This document shows positions 11,102-23,528 of a stretch of DNA of 64,000 bases, in pieces. The notes under the pieces are model-generated. The model saw only the letters and a list, made by a program, of their open reading frames with translations. It was not told where the DNA came from and ran no database searches. A program made the translations under genes and the position numbers. Origin of the DNA: Paragordius varius (Eukaryota > Nematomorpha); the NCBI GenBank assembly GCA_964247055.1, contig OZ176057.1, positions 3,100,001 through 3,164,000 on the forward strand, in the 5' to 3' direction. Position 1 is the first letter of the stretch. Each line of letters opens with the position of its first letter.

Positions 11102-13078
11102 CAAGCTGGCCCTGTCACGCTTCGCTGTGAGGTAGTCTTACCGATAATTATTAATAATTTGCAATAAATAGAGGTAATGGAAAAAAAAGATAAAAAACAT
11201 AAATAAAAAGAGTGTCTTTAATTATTCTTTTACGGGTTTGCATAGGCTAAAATATTGTTTAATCGAATTTAAAATTATCGTTTACGAAATCATGGTTAAA
11301 AGTTTTGTTTAAAATTGTGTTCAGGGATCAAGGGATATAAAAAGTAAATCATTTGTGGTATCTTTTTAGGAAGATATTATAGAAATTCCCCAGAAAGGGT
11401 TTAAATGAAATAGTATAGCTTTTTAGGTTTTTGGAAAATTAGCTCCAAACCACGCCATTTTAGTATGGCGTATCATTTTTAAACCGGTAGACCCCTACCC
11501 ATAGATCTATATAGAAAAAGCGCTGAGTTAAATACTATGTTTTTATTGGGCAAGTATTTGGAATAATCTTTGATACCATCGTCTCATGGGTTATTCAAAA
11601 AAATACCTTAACACTAAATAATTGTTATATTATGGCGTTTTTTTAGGGCATAAAGGCCCTAAATTAACGGCTAAAAAACGCCTGACTTCTTTTACCTAGT
11701 TAGGTTAATAATTAAGCTAATGAGCTCATATGGCTGCATAAATTTTCTGTAAATTAGCTCCAAAACAACGCAATTTCTATATAGTTGCGCAGTTTTTGGC
11801 TGGTAGCTCCTTACCCAGCGGCAAGTATAAGTCGAGCAAAATTTTTGCCTTTATATGGGGAATATCTGGAATTATCATTGATTACATATGTTCCTATTAG
11901 ACTCATAGGTTTTGTGAAATTTGGTTTTAAAGGCAGGCTGTGTCCATATGGTGGTGCAGTTTTAGGCGGATAGCCCCCTACCCAGAGGCCAATATATAAA
12001 AAACGTTCGATAAAATTTTCTTTCTAGGGAAAATCTGCAATCATAATCAATCCATATGTTAAGATTTTTTGGAAGAATGACTTCAAAACAAAATATATGA
12101 TAGCGCATTTTTAGGGCGTAAAAGGCCTAATTAACGGCTAATTAAAAAAACCGCTCAACCTAAATTTTTGCTTTTTTACGGTAATATTTCAAGCCCTTAT
12201 TAAACTTGTGTGGCCTGATAAGTTTTCTGAAAATAAATTCCCACACAATGCAATTTTCGATATGGTGGCGCAGTTTTAGGCGGGTAGCTCCCTACCCAGA
12301 GGCTGATACAAAAAAGTCCTTGATGAAAATTTTTCCCTTTTTACGGAGAATGCCTGGAATCATTCATATGCTGTCATTAGTTTTTGGAAAAATACCCTCA
12401 AAACAGAAAAATCATTGTGGAGCATTTTTTGAGGGCGTGAAGGGCCAAATTAACGGTTAATTTAAAAAAACTGCACGACCTAATTTTTGCCTTGTTACGG
12501 GTATTATTTTAAGCACCTATTGAACTCATGCCTGATAGGTTTTCTAAAATTTAGCCATAACACGCTATTTCGATATGACGGGGCAGTTTTTGGCGGGTAC
12601 TTGTTTACCCAGCAGCCAATATATTATAAACGTACAACTAAAATTTTTGCCTTTAAAAGGGAACACGTGGAATTCTCATAGATTTTTACGGTCTTATACC
12701 TTGGTCGAAAAACATATTTAAAAAATTATTTTTGTGGACTTTGTTTTTTTTGAAAAAAATGCCATTTTACGGGGGAGGGGGGGGGTGTAAAAAGAGGGCC
12801 TAAAAGAAGCTAGCCGATTATGTTCGGCGCGCCATCAATAAATAAATAAATATAATTTAAATCTTATAGAGAACATGTTTTCCGGAAAATTTCAAAGACA
12901 CGATTTTTGTGGACTTGTGTTTTCAAAAAAAATCGTTTGTTACACGGGGTAAAAGGGCGAAGCTATTGTCCGGAAATTCATTAATGATTATATTTTTTCG
13001 ACATTTTGATTTTAATGATTCTACCGGTTTTCCGAAAACAGATCACAAAGCCACCATTTTCCATTTTTATAATATAGA
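11102..13078 (-). mobile_element. non-autonomous Helitron, copy 1
   Basis: Read on the minus strand, the element begins TCTATATTATAAAAATGG (ending at plus-strand 13078, preceded by A). Its 3' part has the GTCAC...GTGAC hairpin at about 11114-11131, eight bases before a terminal tetranucleotide, here CTTG rather than CTAG. The interior consists of imperfect tandem units built around TTTTTGCCTTTTTACGGG, GGCGGGTAGCTCCCTACCCA and TTAACGGCTAATT. There is no Rep or helicase sequence. The short frames at 11785, 12206, 12487 and 12909 fall inside these repeats and are not genes. Confidence 0.8.
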
Positions 13079-13230
13079 TTATAACCCTTTACATAATTGG
13101 ATGTTGCTAAATTTCTATCACCCGAAATTAAACATTGGTTGTCTGTAAAAATATACTAAAGTAGATGAGTGTATCTCTTAATTCAAATTTCCATAGGGTC
13201 CAAAAATGTCAAATTTTTGCGTATGACATG

Positions 13231-13488
13231 TATAATTACCATTTACACCTCAAATTCACAAACAATTCCAATTCACTTTAAAGTAACTTATCGTTTTTAA
13301 TGATTAAAATTACCTGTATTTTAATATATTGTTAAAAATCAAATGGTTAAAATTATTATACTGAAAAAATAAATTGAGCCATAAAGATTATTTCATATTA
13401 ATAATGAGTTATATTAGCTCGAAAACACAATTTATTTTTAGGGTGAATTTGAATTGTTCAAGGGTGAATTTAAATTGGAAATGGTATA
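13231..13488. mobile_element. MITE, family 2
   Basis: TACCATTTACACCTCAAATT at the left and GGAAATGGTATA at the right, with GGGTGAATTTGAATTGTTCA arms as in the copies at 2534 and 63039. It is about 258 bp and non-coding. Confidence 0.65.
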
Positions 13489-14150
13489 TATATAATTAAA
13501 ATATTGGTATTCCAGTCAAACAAATTGTATTTTTATTTTTTGTCATATGCTATAACTAACTGGCCATTTCAATTTGTTTCTGCCTTCATACGCGGTTTTC
13601 CTTTTATGATACTCTACGATTTCTGAAAATTTTCACAGGTTTATATAATATATCATAAATAAATAAAATATACATTCCAAACATTGATATCTGAGGATAA
13701 TGGTGATATCTGTTTTCGGACATTTTTATATTTATAAGTAAAGCAATGTTTTAAATTTTGTTTGTTTTACGCTAAATACTTGAGAATAAGATAGAATATA
13801 TTTAATATATGTTGGATTTACCCAACACAAATATCTTCACAGGTCGCATTTTTGACCGAAAATCCGTGGTTTATTATATAGACATGGGCATAAATAAATA
13901 TTTATCGTCAAAACATATGATTGTATTTTCCTTACTAATACATAATGCCATATATCTCTTATTATTAATTAAAAGTGCTGCATAAAATCGGAAAATTTGC
14001 TAATTTCGAAATTTACAAAATATCTCTATAATCAAATTTCCCAAACTATCTGGTATGAGCATATATAAATTCTTAAAAAAATTATATTTTATTAAGTACT
14101 CTTTTTTATTACATTATATGTTTTCACTCATGAAAGGTGTCATGTATGTG
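13489..14150. other. intergenic, nothing recognised
   Basis: AT-rich, no supported frame or repeat boundary. Confidence 0.4.
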
Positions 14151-15600
14151 AGACAAACTATTTCTCCATAAATCTATCTATAGCTTTTTTAGCTTAAGTT
14201 GCTATCAAATTGTGTTTATTTATCTCGTTTAGTGCGCCTACATCCTCATTTTCCTTCAACTTTATGACTGTCTATTGTATAATGAAATAACTCTTTTCAA
14301 TGGCCCTAACCAACATAGTCTATTTTTTGTTATTTTTCCACCTATAGATTTAACATGCGTGTACCGTCGTATATATTTATTCTTAACTCAGTACTTACTT
14401 GTTACAGTAAGCATTTTTATTCTAATAACCATATAATAGATTTCTTCGGATTTTTGGACCACTGTGAATTATACATCATTGGTAACAACTGTACTGTATC
14501 AATTCACTTTAACATTAATTATTACATGCGCTTGAAATCTTTCTATTTACAAAACTGCTTTTGATTCTTAAATAAATACCGTCAGTGAGTGAACCATCTT
14601 ATTTACCCATAAATTTGCACCTTTATTCCCCCACCTGCATCAACCTTCATTTCATATTGTTTTCCCCCAAAGCTAATAAATTCTGTTTTTTCAGTGTTGA
14701 CTTTCAGAACGGATTCCTTTTTTAATAGCCCATTTTATACCGTTTGCTTGAACTCAGCCTGTAAATAAGACATAATGAATATGTCATCCGCATAAGTATA
14801 ATACCCTAACCTTTGATCAACAATTTTGGTACCTAATCAAAATCAAAAATGGACTATGCGAGAGCCTTATTAGACGTCATACAAAGGGTTTCGTAGGTTT
14901 TAACCCTTGAAGTTTAGGATTAATTCTAATTTTTAATAACTTTTATACTTTCCATGTTTACGAAGTACATTTTACCAAATTTCTAATAATGTTAAACGCC
15001 TTTTCTATGCCAATAACCCGGTTCTATTCTTCTGTTCAAAGTACTTTGCAATCAACCTGCTAAACGCATGTATAGTGGTGTATAGTAACTTTGTTGTCAA
15101 TTGACCAATTTTTTATATGCATCTCCCTGACTCGTTTTACATTTATTTATAAGCAATTATGTGGGGCCTCAATTTAAATCTCTATTAATGAAAGAGCCAT
15201 TTATATATCTTTTTTTAAATTAAGGTACCGTTACACATACTTCTCATTCAATACAAATACGCTCCATTTGATCGCCCATTCCCAAGCACACCAACAATTA
15301 ATATTTATGTCAGCGATAAAACAACTTTCTTTGACTTTTTTAGTAAATTGAATTGTACTTTTTCTGCTCATGTTTCTTTGTTTTATCAGAAGCTACGACT
15401 GTCTGGTAAAAAAAGTTTCGCCTATTACTTCGCCCATACAATTAACTTCCCATCTTTTTTATTATTTCTTATTTTGGAACAGGTTTCCATCTTTTCATTT
15501 ATAGTTGTCGCATATTCTTGCAAATCATCTTGCGTAAATTCATCACCTACATTTAAAATTCTTTTTTATAAGAAATTTTTTATCTTTATGCGGATCGTTT
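14150..15600 (-). mobile_element. LINE relic with YADD reverse transcriptase motif
   Basis: On the minus strand, 15.57-15.42 kb encodes a charged endonuclease-RT linker-like stretch (VGDEFTQDDLQEYATTINEK). Then 14.81-14.64 kb encodes YADDIFIMSYLQAEFKQT, with the catalytic YADD at 14783-14794, and NTEKTEFISFGGKQYEMKV, which is standard LINE reverse transcriptase order. A C-terminal region with RAIEKSYFIIQ lies near 14.3 kb. Frames are broken repeatedly. The clade is not determined, and both ends are approximate. Confidence 0.65.
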
Positions 15601-15824
15601 TTTCATAGTATATACTATTTTATATTTTTGAGGACTTTTTGGCATCGGAATAATTAGTGGCGGAATTGTAAAGAGTTTCAATTGTGTTTGTAAATATATT
15701 TAAAACCCCATGCTTAATATCTAATAAAATATTTATTAATACGCATGTATTAAATTTTAAATTGAGTTGAAAATGGCACCCATTTGTATTGGGCTCCCTA
15801 CAAAAAACATATAATCATATAGAG

Positions 15825-18156
15825 CAGGGGTCGGCAAGCTTTTTGGAAGGCAGGCCACTTCGGAAAAAAATCCAACTGTTAATGCTCTTATCATTCTTGG
15901 GTACAAATATTATGATGAATATGTAATTTATTTTAAATTAAAACTGTTGTTATATATTTTGTAAAATAATATACAATTTCATGATAAACTTATCTATCAA
16001 AAAAAGTTATATATTTTTGTAAAGTCTATAAATAACCGGTATAATTCGAGATTTGGGAATTTCATAATTTAAGAATTAATAGCTTAGTCTTGAGATTTGA
16101 ATAGAGTTTTTATGATAGAAAAGGGAAGTGCTATAAAAAATTGTAAAATTCAAATGGATAAATGCGTTAACATTTCTTGTTGCTACGATTCAACGAAATA
16201 TTAAATACCGAGCTATTTTCAGATCTTGTTTATTTATCTTAAAATGAATCATTGAGGTTTTTCTACTTTCTATCGTTTGTAACGACAAACAATCTCCAAA
16301 TTAAATTTTTTAATATTGATAGTTAAACAATTACAAATAATTTATCAACGTCCGTTTGTGTTTGCGATACTGAGATCCTCACCAAATTATGGAAATTTTT
16401 ATCCGTTTATCTCGTTCTATGCTTTGATTTTATATTAATTTTTGAAAATCTTTGTTCACATAAATAAGTACTAGTATACAAAATATTTTGGCAAATTTTC
16501 TTAAATGAAAAAATTATTTTTGGGTAAATTTGAATAAAATGCAATTAAATCATTTTCCTTAAAATTATATTATACGCCTTACTCGATTGCAAAACAATGA
16601 GCTCAAATCTAAAACTAAAAAGATTTTCAAACAATATTATTGTTTTGCATACAGACTTTTACCGATTACGAAAATTTTTATCTAGTGCTTTTGTTGAATT
16701 AAAAAATTAACAATGAATGTCGTTTTTGGTTACAAACGATTGCATAGTAACAAATGACAGTAATTATTTTTTTCAAGATGAGATATAAACAATATATTTT
16801 AGACCGGAAACCTTTACAAAATTATATTAGTAGTAATGTCTACGAGAAACGCTAACTCACTCAACCATTCAAAATTTGATAATTCTAGTATATTGTTTCC
16901 CTTTCAAATTAAATTTGATCTCATCTATTACTCAAAAAATCTTTTAAAACCTTTACGACTGAGACATCTTATTTTAAAAGAATATATGATATCTTCGTAT
17001 TCTGCATCAATTTCAGCTAAAAATTTTAAAATACTCAATGATTTACCGTTTCTCCGGGTATAATTTATAGATTTTACAACAATAGTCATTCAATTTTCTA
17101 AATTTTAAAAAAGGAGGCTTTTTATTCAATTCTATAAATTTCTTATTAATAAGACCAATCAAACTAGTATTACAACCAGTCATGTTCTTTTCCTCATCAG
17201 GTTACATTATTTAATTCTTCCAATTTGAGGTCGATACTGAAAACATCTAATAGTTGCAGAAAAATATCTTCACCTCTTGTATTCTTGCGTAGACTTTTTA
17301 GTGCAGCGAGTTCTTCTGTTACACAATATAGTTTATCAATACATCGGATAAATATTAAGTGTACTTGTCATGTCATGGCCTTTATCGCGCGCTATTGAGA
17401 GGTATTCAAATCGGGAAGTATTTTATATTTATTTTTTAACCCGGCTGATATATTTTCAATTCGTCGCACGGTATGTGCCGACAAGCTTAAAAATTTAAAT
17501 TTTTCCATTTGTTCGGGGCATATTTGATTGACGGCAACAAGGAGACACTTTTTTATAAAATCTCCTTCGGTGAATCGTTTGTTAAGTTCTGCAATCAATT
17601 TCGATATATCAAAGTAAGTTTTGATTTGCGGAATTTAACTGGTTGCCTTTAAAATAGTTTGCTGGTTTCCTAATTTTGTTAAGATTCAATTTTGTTTTGT
17701 CTGAGCTGAAATGAATATTTATCATGTTCATTGTTGTATTTCGTTCAGTAGTGGGGACGCATATCAAATTTTTTAGACTCATTTCATAATGCTTTGTTAG
17801 TTATAATAAAACACTAATCAAGTCCGATTTACATTAAATTCGCGGTTTTCCTCCTTAATTTATTTTCTTTGACTTTTATTACATTTTTTTTATAATAAAA
17901 TATAAATCTTACCGATAAGTTAAATGGCTTACTTCAAGTATTCATTCACGTGTTTATGTGAGCCTATAAACATCCAGCAGCAAGCAAATGAAAGAATGCG
18001 TTTTAAGCAAACCTTTACACAAAACTAGATAATGTTTATTGGATTTGTGGAACAAAAAAGATTTTTGCACAGTAGCTAAAAATTTATTATCTTTTTAAGA
18101 CTTTGAAAAAATTATTGAGCGCATGCCGCCCGAAGGCCGCATGTTGATGACCCCTG
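15825..18156 (-). mobile_element. hAT transposon, GTF2IRD2-like transposase, decayed
   Basis: The left end CAGGGGTCGGCAAGC and the right end GATGACCCCTG are inverted hAT-type termini. The flanking 8-mers ATATAGAG (15817-15824) and TTATAAAG (18157-18164) are a mutated 8-bp target duplication (6 of 8 match). The transposase is on the minus strand. At 17598-17392, RFTEGDFIKKCLLVAVNQICPE and LSAHTVRRIENIS match the N-terminal part of hAT proteins often annotated as GTF2IRD2-like or SCAND3-like. Downstream on the same strand, near 17.3 kb, are EELAALKSLRKNTRGEDIF and LQLLDVF. The rest is broken up by stops and shifts. Confidence 0.8.
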
Positions 18157-18659
18157 TTATAAAGGCAATAATGTGGTACGTAATCCTTTTATAAGTAAAA
18201 ACATGGTCTTCGTAAAATTTAATCAACGTGTAACAGGCAACCACCTTAAATTTTATTTATATTATATTTAATTATTATTATTTAATATAATATTTTCTTT
18301 GTTAAAGTCAAATTAATTTTTACTATGTATTGTATTTTTGGTGTTTTATATGTGCAAAATATCGCAAAGCCCCTTCACGTGTTGGAGACCCTTGTGCAGG
18401 ATCATAATATAAAATAATTCATGAAACTTAAAATAATTTTTGAAGGCGATTTACTTTTTAAAAATCGGAAGCGCCTGAGCATATGTAAAACAAGTGTCAT
18501 AATATTTTAAGAGAATATCGTTTTCCAGCGTGCTACAAAGTGTTTTAGCTGCAATTAAAAAATTTTACTCATATATAATTTACGATGTAGAAATATTTTA
18601 GCGAAAATAGCCAATAGTAATTTTTACGCAATCTTGTTATTTTTGCTTATATTTTAAAA

Positions 18660-18910
18660 CAGGGGTGGCCAACACGCGGCCTTCTGAGACATTGTGTGTG
18701 ACCCGCGAAGAATTTGGAAATTTATTTACAAAAATATGCTTATAACTAAGTGAAACTATTGAATACAATTTTTTGAATAAGTCTATCCAATTGGCAACGA
18801 ACTAGAAAAATTGTATTGTGTTTGTATATTCAGTCTTATGTTTAATATCTTATAAAGGCCCATATAAACTCTAATGCGGCCTGTGAAGTGATTTGCGTTG
18901 GGCACCTCTG
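18660..18910. mobile_element. hAT MITE, 251 bp
   Basis: CAGGGGTGGCCAACACGCGG at the left and TTGGGCACCTCTG at the right form imperfect TIRs. The 8-bp flanks TTTTAAAA (18652-18659) and TTCTAAAA (18911-18918) differ at one base. It is too short to code. Confidence 0.8.
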
Positions 18911-19366
18911 TTCTAAAACAATGTCCTAAAAACGCATAATAATACTTAAGCATATAAAAAGCAATAAAACACGATAAAAATATAAATGGACCCCAAATAT
19001 TGACATCAGTAAGATAAATTAAAATAGATTGACTTAAGTTTTACCCAAATCTATTTTATGAATTAAGTGTGAAGGTTTTTTGAAATATGATTTAACTTTA
19101 ATTATAAATAGATAACAGGTATGACCCAAATTCCCTTCATACATATAAAGAAATAAAATTATTTTTATGTATAATGGTAAATAGGCCAAATTTTAATGAT
19201 TGAATTGTTATCAATAATTTTATGTATATCAATAAACCTAAATAAATCAAATCCAACCCATAAACCAATAAATACCATAACATAAAAATGACATTAATTT
19301 AAAAATTCACATTAAATTTTATGACCAATTTTGGATCTGAAAAATATAGAATAAGAGATCAAAACC

Positions 19367-19376
19367 TATATAAAGG
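19367..19376 (+). promoter_or_regulatory. TATA box of tripeptide-repeat gene 2
   Basis: TATATAAAGG, 54 bases before the ATG. It shares the preceding ACC and a stretch of similar upstream sequence (AATAAACCTAAATAAA... blocks) with gene 1, so the pair probably keep a common expression pattern. Confidence 0.65.
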
Positions 19377-19420
19377 CAAATTTCGTATCATAATAATAAA
19401 TAATTTTGTTAAAATATAAA

Positions 19421-20515
19421 ATGCGAACTTTGGTGCTATTTTCTCTGTGTCTTGTCATTGTTACAGTATCCTCCAGTAATTATAATTTGGGTAAGTGTAT
19501 TCTTTTTATTTAAATATTTTTGAAAATATTAAAAGACTTTTAAAAAACTAATCTATTGTTTTATCTTCTCCCTTAATTTAAAAATTATTAATTACACACA
19601 TGTATAATAAACCTGATATCGCGTCTAGTACGTTATAGTTATTTGGTAATTAAAAATGCTTATTCATTGTAAGGGCCTAAATGTAACGGTGGCGAATCGG
19701 AAGTTACTAAAGAAATAGTTACCGAAAAAGTTCCAGAAGATGAAACAACCGAAGTCACCGAAAGTTCAAACCATTATCCCAGCCGGCCACATTGTCCCAA
19801 CAGACCCCCTGTCCCTCCTGTAAAACCTACTCGTCCCCCACGACGCACAACGGAAGAACAGGTAACTGAGGAAACTACTGTTCGATTTACCAGACCTACC
19901 AAACCACCCAGACCTACTAAGCCTACTTGTAAAACAACAACCACCGAGGCGCCTGAAACAGAGGATACCACGGTTAAGCCTACTAGACCCACCCTACCAA
20001 CAAAACCAACCTGTAAGCCACCACGTCCTACCCGACCTAAACCAACTTGCAAAACTACTCCAGCTAAAACAACTCCTAAGCCACCGTGCACACGCACTCG
20101 CCCAACAAAACCAACAAGACCTACCCGACCAACATGTCCCACACGGCCCACACGACCCACACGACCCACAAGACCAACCTGTCCCACTAAACCAACCAGA
20201 CCAACAAAACCAACCTGTCCCACAAAACCAACCAGACCCACAAAACCAACCTGTCCCACAAAACCAACCAAACCCACTCGACCTACCAAGCCAACTTGTA
20301 GAACTACACCAAAACCTACAAAGCCAAGTAAGCCAACTTGCAAAACCACCCCAAAACCAACTAAACCTACCAGACCAACATGCAAAACTACGCCAAAACC
20401 GACTAAGCCTACTAAAAAAACATGTAAAACTAAACCGACTAAGCCTACAAAAACAACATGTAAGCCGCCTAAACCTACGAGACCATGCCCACCCAAATGG
20501 GAGCATGAAGATTGA
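19421..20515 (+). CDS. secreted Cys-spaced (R/K/C)PT tripeptide-repeat protein 2
   Basis: Exon 1, 19421-19490, encodes [18 protein letters not shown], a signal peptide closely matching gene 1. The donor GTAAGT follows, then a 183-base intron, and exon 2 runs 19674-20515 (phase 1). The predicted protein has 303 residues. After [19 protein letters not shown] comes an acidic linker and a second [11 protein letters not shown] block shared with gene 1 (TTEEQITEETT). About 190 residues follow of X-P-T repeats mixed with [15 protein letters not shown] units, then a tail ending WEHED. The repeat is less homogeneous than in gene 1, which suggests an older or less exchanged array. It is flanked by hAT elements at 15.8-18.9 kb. 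Function is unknown; an extracellular, O-glycosylated, disulphide-linked structural protein is the inference from Thr, Pro and Cys content. Confidence 0.88.
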
Positions 20516-20656
20516 AAAGAATGTGTTTATTAAATCATTTAATTTTATGAATTTAGTTTAAACATTAAATCATGCATACACACGGGAACTATATTAATCA
20601 ACACTAATCCTATTTACAAATGATTAATTTGTCATTCTAATATACAGCATTGCAAC

Positions 20657-20662
20657 AATAAA
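20657..20662 (+). terminator. polyadenylation signal of gene 2
   Basis: AATAAA, 142 bases past the stop codon. Confidence 0.5.
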
Positions 20663-20719
20663 TATTAGTTGCTCATATATATTATTATTTTAATTTTTCA
20701 TAGCTAATATTACAGGAGG

Positions 20720-23520
20720 AAATCATATTTAAAAATCATGTCTTTGGCCGAAATTGAGTTTTAGTATGAATAACATTTTTAGATCTTTAATTGGTATTAT
20801 TTTCAAATGACCTTTGCTGAATCAAATATAACTAACCGAAAAATATAAATTTCAAAGGTCCAAATCAGATTGCTAAATGACATTTAAAAATGAAGAGGAC
20901 CTTTCTAAGCATTAATTTGATTCGGTTTGGCACGGCATTGACTGCACACAAGCGGGGGGGGTGGGTTAAATCGTTTGTGCGAACTCGAATTTTCTAAAGA
21001 AAAAATCAATCGTATTAATACTAACCTCAAAAAAGTAAAATTGTTATTTAATAAAGGTATATTTACTTTTTTTGTTAAAAATTTATAAAATGAAGACTTT
21101 TTATTTTCAATAACTTATAAAAAAATAAGAATGATATACTGATTCCAGATTGAATGTTTATATCTATATCTTAGTGACTATTTGATAACCTAACTAAAAC
21201 AACATAAAGACCCCAACATTTCGAAGAATGAGACCGTTGTAAAAATTGAGATATAAATAAGTTAAACTTAAGTGACTCAGTATTTTGGGCCACAGCGCAT
21301 TATTGCTTTAAAACATAATCAATTATAATAAAACGTATATAAAAATTAAGATTACGACATTCAAATAATCTTCTTTTAACCAAATTAATTTTTCATAGCT
21401 TTATAAAAATATTGAATAAAATATTATATACATGCAATTAAATAATTAAAAAGGAAATGGAGATGGTGAAGCGTTCTTAGAATGCTGATATTTTTTTTGA
21501 ACATTCATTCATATAAAAAGAAATTAAACGATGTTGTGAGAATAATGAATATATTAAACATAAAAACTTTTAGCATTGCACCATAAACCGCAAGAATAAA
21601 AAAGTCTGGAAGGGAATTGTTGATTTCAGGTGATGATGAACGCTGTGGAGTGGAGTTATAAACCCCGTATATATCGGTAAAGATATTAGACAACCAAATG
21701 ATAAAATAGTAACGAGGTTACAACATTGCTTATGAAAGCACAAAAAATAGATTATACGAAAACCTAGGCAAAAAATTAGTGCAGAACGACACTTGTGGGA
21801 TTTTTAATGGTCATTTTGGTTCAAGCAGAGAATCGTTTTATATATGTTATAGGAGATAATCTGAAGGAGAAAAAATAGGAAGGAGTTAATTAGTTTAAAT
21901 TTGGACAATCTCACAAGCTGGCTGTAGCAAACGCGTTTGTGAATGTTAGTGTCATTTGATGGCTTAAAGCGATATATAAACACGTTTTTAAGAAAAAAAG
22001 TGCGTCATTTGAAAACCACAAAGGAAATATACTTAAGTTACAATTAGATATAATACTAGAATAAATATTTTAGTTATATAAAAATCCTGCAGCATAATTT
22101 ACTTTAATTTCGTCAAAGAGAAGGCAAAATAAATTAATCTTTTCAAAAATCTTAAAATCATTAAATGGGAATTATCAAAAACAGGAAGCATTTACAAAAT
22201 AATAATTTTTGTGAAATGGCAAATGGTGATTCTGCTAAATGAACTAGTGGACATTCATAAAGCATTTGTAATTAAGGTGTCAGAATTACACTTTAGTCCA
22301 AAATGTTTATGCCAATATTATTTTTAGCCTAAAAATCTGCGATGACCATTATCTTAATTTTTTGAATGGTTTTAAAACTAAATATTTTTTACTGAATATT
22401 AACACAAAAAGCCACGATAGCGAGATATGTGCTAAATGTTAATTATCCTGAAACCTTAAATGTAATTTGAAAAATCAGCAATATTTCTGGAAATTTTAAC
22501 TATGTAACATACAAGAAAGGGCTTTGAATGTTTCGAACCCCTTTACACAACATTTTAAATTTAGATGAGTCCGGGTAAAAGCATCGTAATCGTGTGATGA
22601 ATGCCCCAATAAAAAGGCGGTTTAGATCTTGATAGATTTTAAAATTATTTGCTACTAACAAATGGATAAATAGTATTTTCCCTCACCCTAGGTTGCTTAA
22701 ATTTTAGAATAGAATATAACACTTATTCAAACTTTGTATATTAATTGCTAACGTAAAATTTTATATAAGGTTTAAATATGCTGAGTAGGGTATCATATGA
22801 GCTAAATCGCCTTTGTACGGATTAAACAAAAAGGCGATTATGTGATCAAGGATTTTAATTTTCCTAGTTAATATACATAACTATACCTTTCTTTGAAAAC
22901 AAAACTAATAAAAAAATAATACACAATCTGCATCATAAATATGATTAAAAATCGGGCATTGTTATTAATGTGAATAGGGCATAGTAAAGGTAACTTATAT
23001 TATTAGTATATAGAATTTTAAATCAAAATAGCCATAATTAAAGGAATTATAAAATTCATTTCCGCCAGTCTAGATTCAATTTCAAAGTTATCATTCTATC
23101 GATTAATGAAAACCCGTGAGTCGAATTTCAACCCCTGAAAAATTTAAAGTTTTATAAGAAATTCCACAAATATATTTTTGAAAAAATTCTATTTAAATTA
23201 AAATAAAAATAATTATTCATAATATATGAATACGCCAAATATAGTGAGAAAGTTTATTGATTGATTATATTTATTCGAAATAATAATACAATTAGAATTG
23301 TTATGGTTGTAGTTATTTCCCTTCTATAAGAAATTTGTAAAATTGTTTTATTAATTACATGATTAATTACAATCGGTCAAAAGCGTACCAAAACATTTGT
23401 GGAATCGAATCTTTTTTTAACTGTTTTAGAACCAAAAGAAAAACCCAAATACTTTCAGCACCGTTTTGGTACCTTAAGTTCTCTACGTTTACAAAATAGT
23501 AATATATATTCTATCTTTTT
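20720..23520. other. intergenic, no gene recognised
   Basis: About 2.8 kb of AT-rich DNA with no convincing frame, splice-bounded exon or repeat end. A G8 run lies near 20955. The 62-codon minus-strand frame at 21505-21693 has no start context or motif. Confidence 0.4.
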
Positions 23521-23528
23521 ATTATTAA

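Noticed and set aside
19774-20506. Minus-strand frames of 170-240 codons over gene 2
   Set aside because: Same antisense repeat effect as at gene 1.
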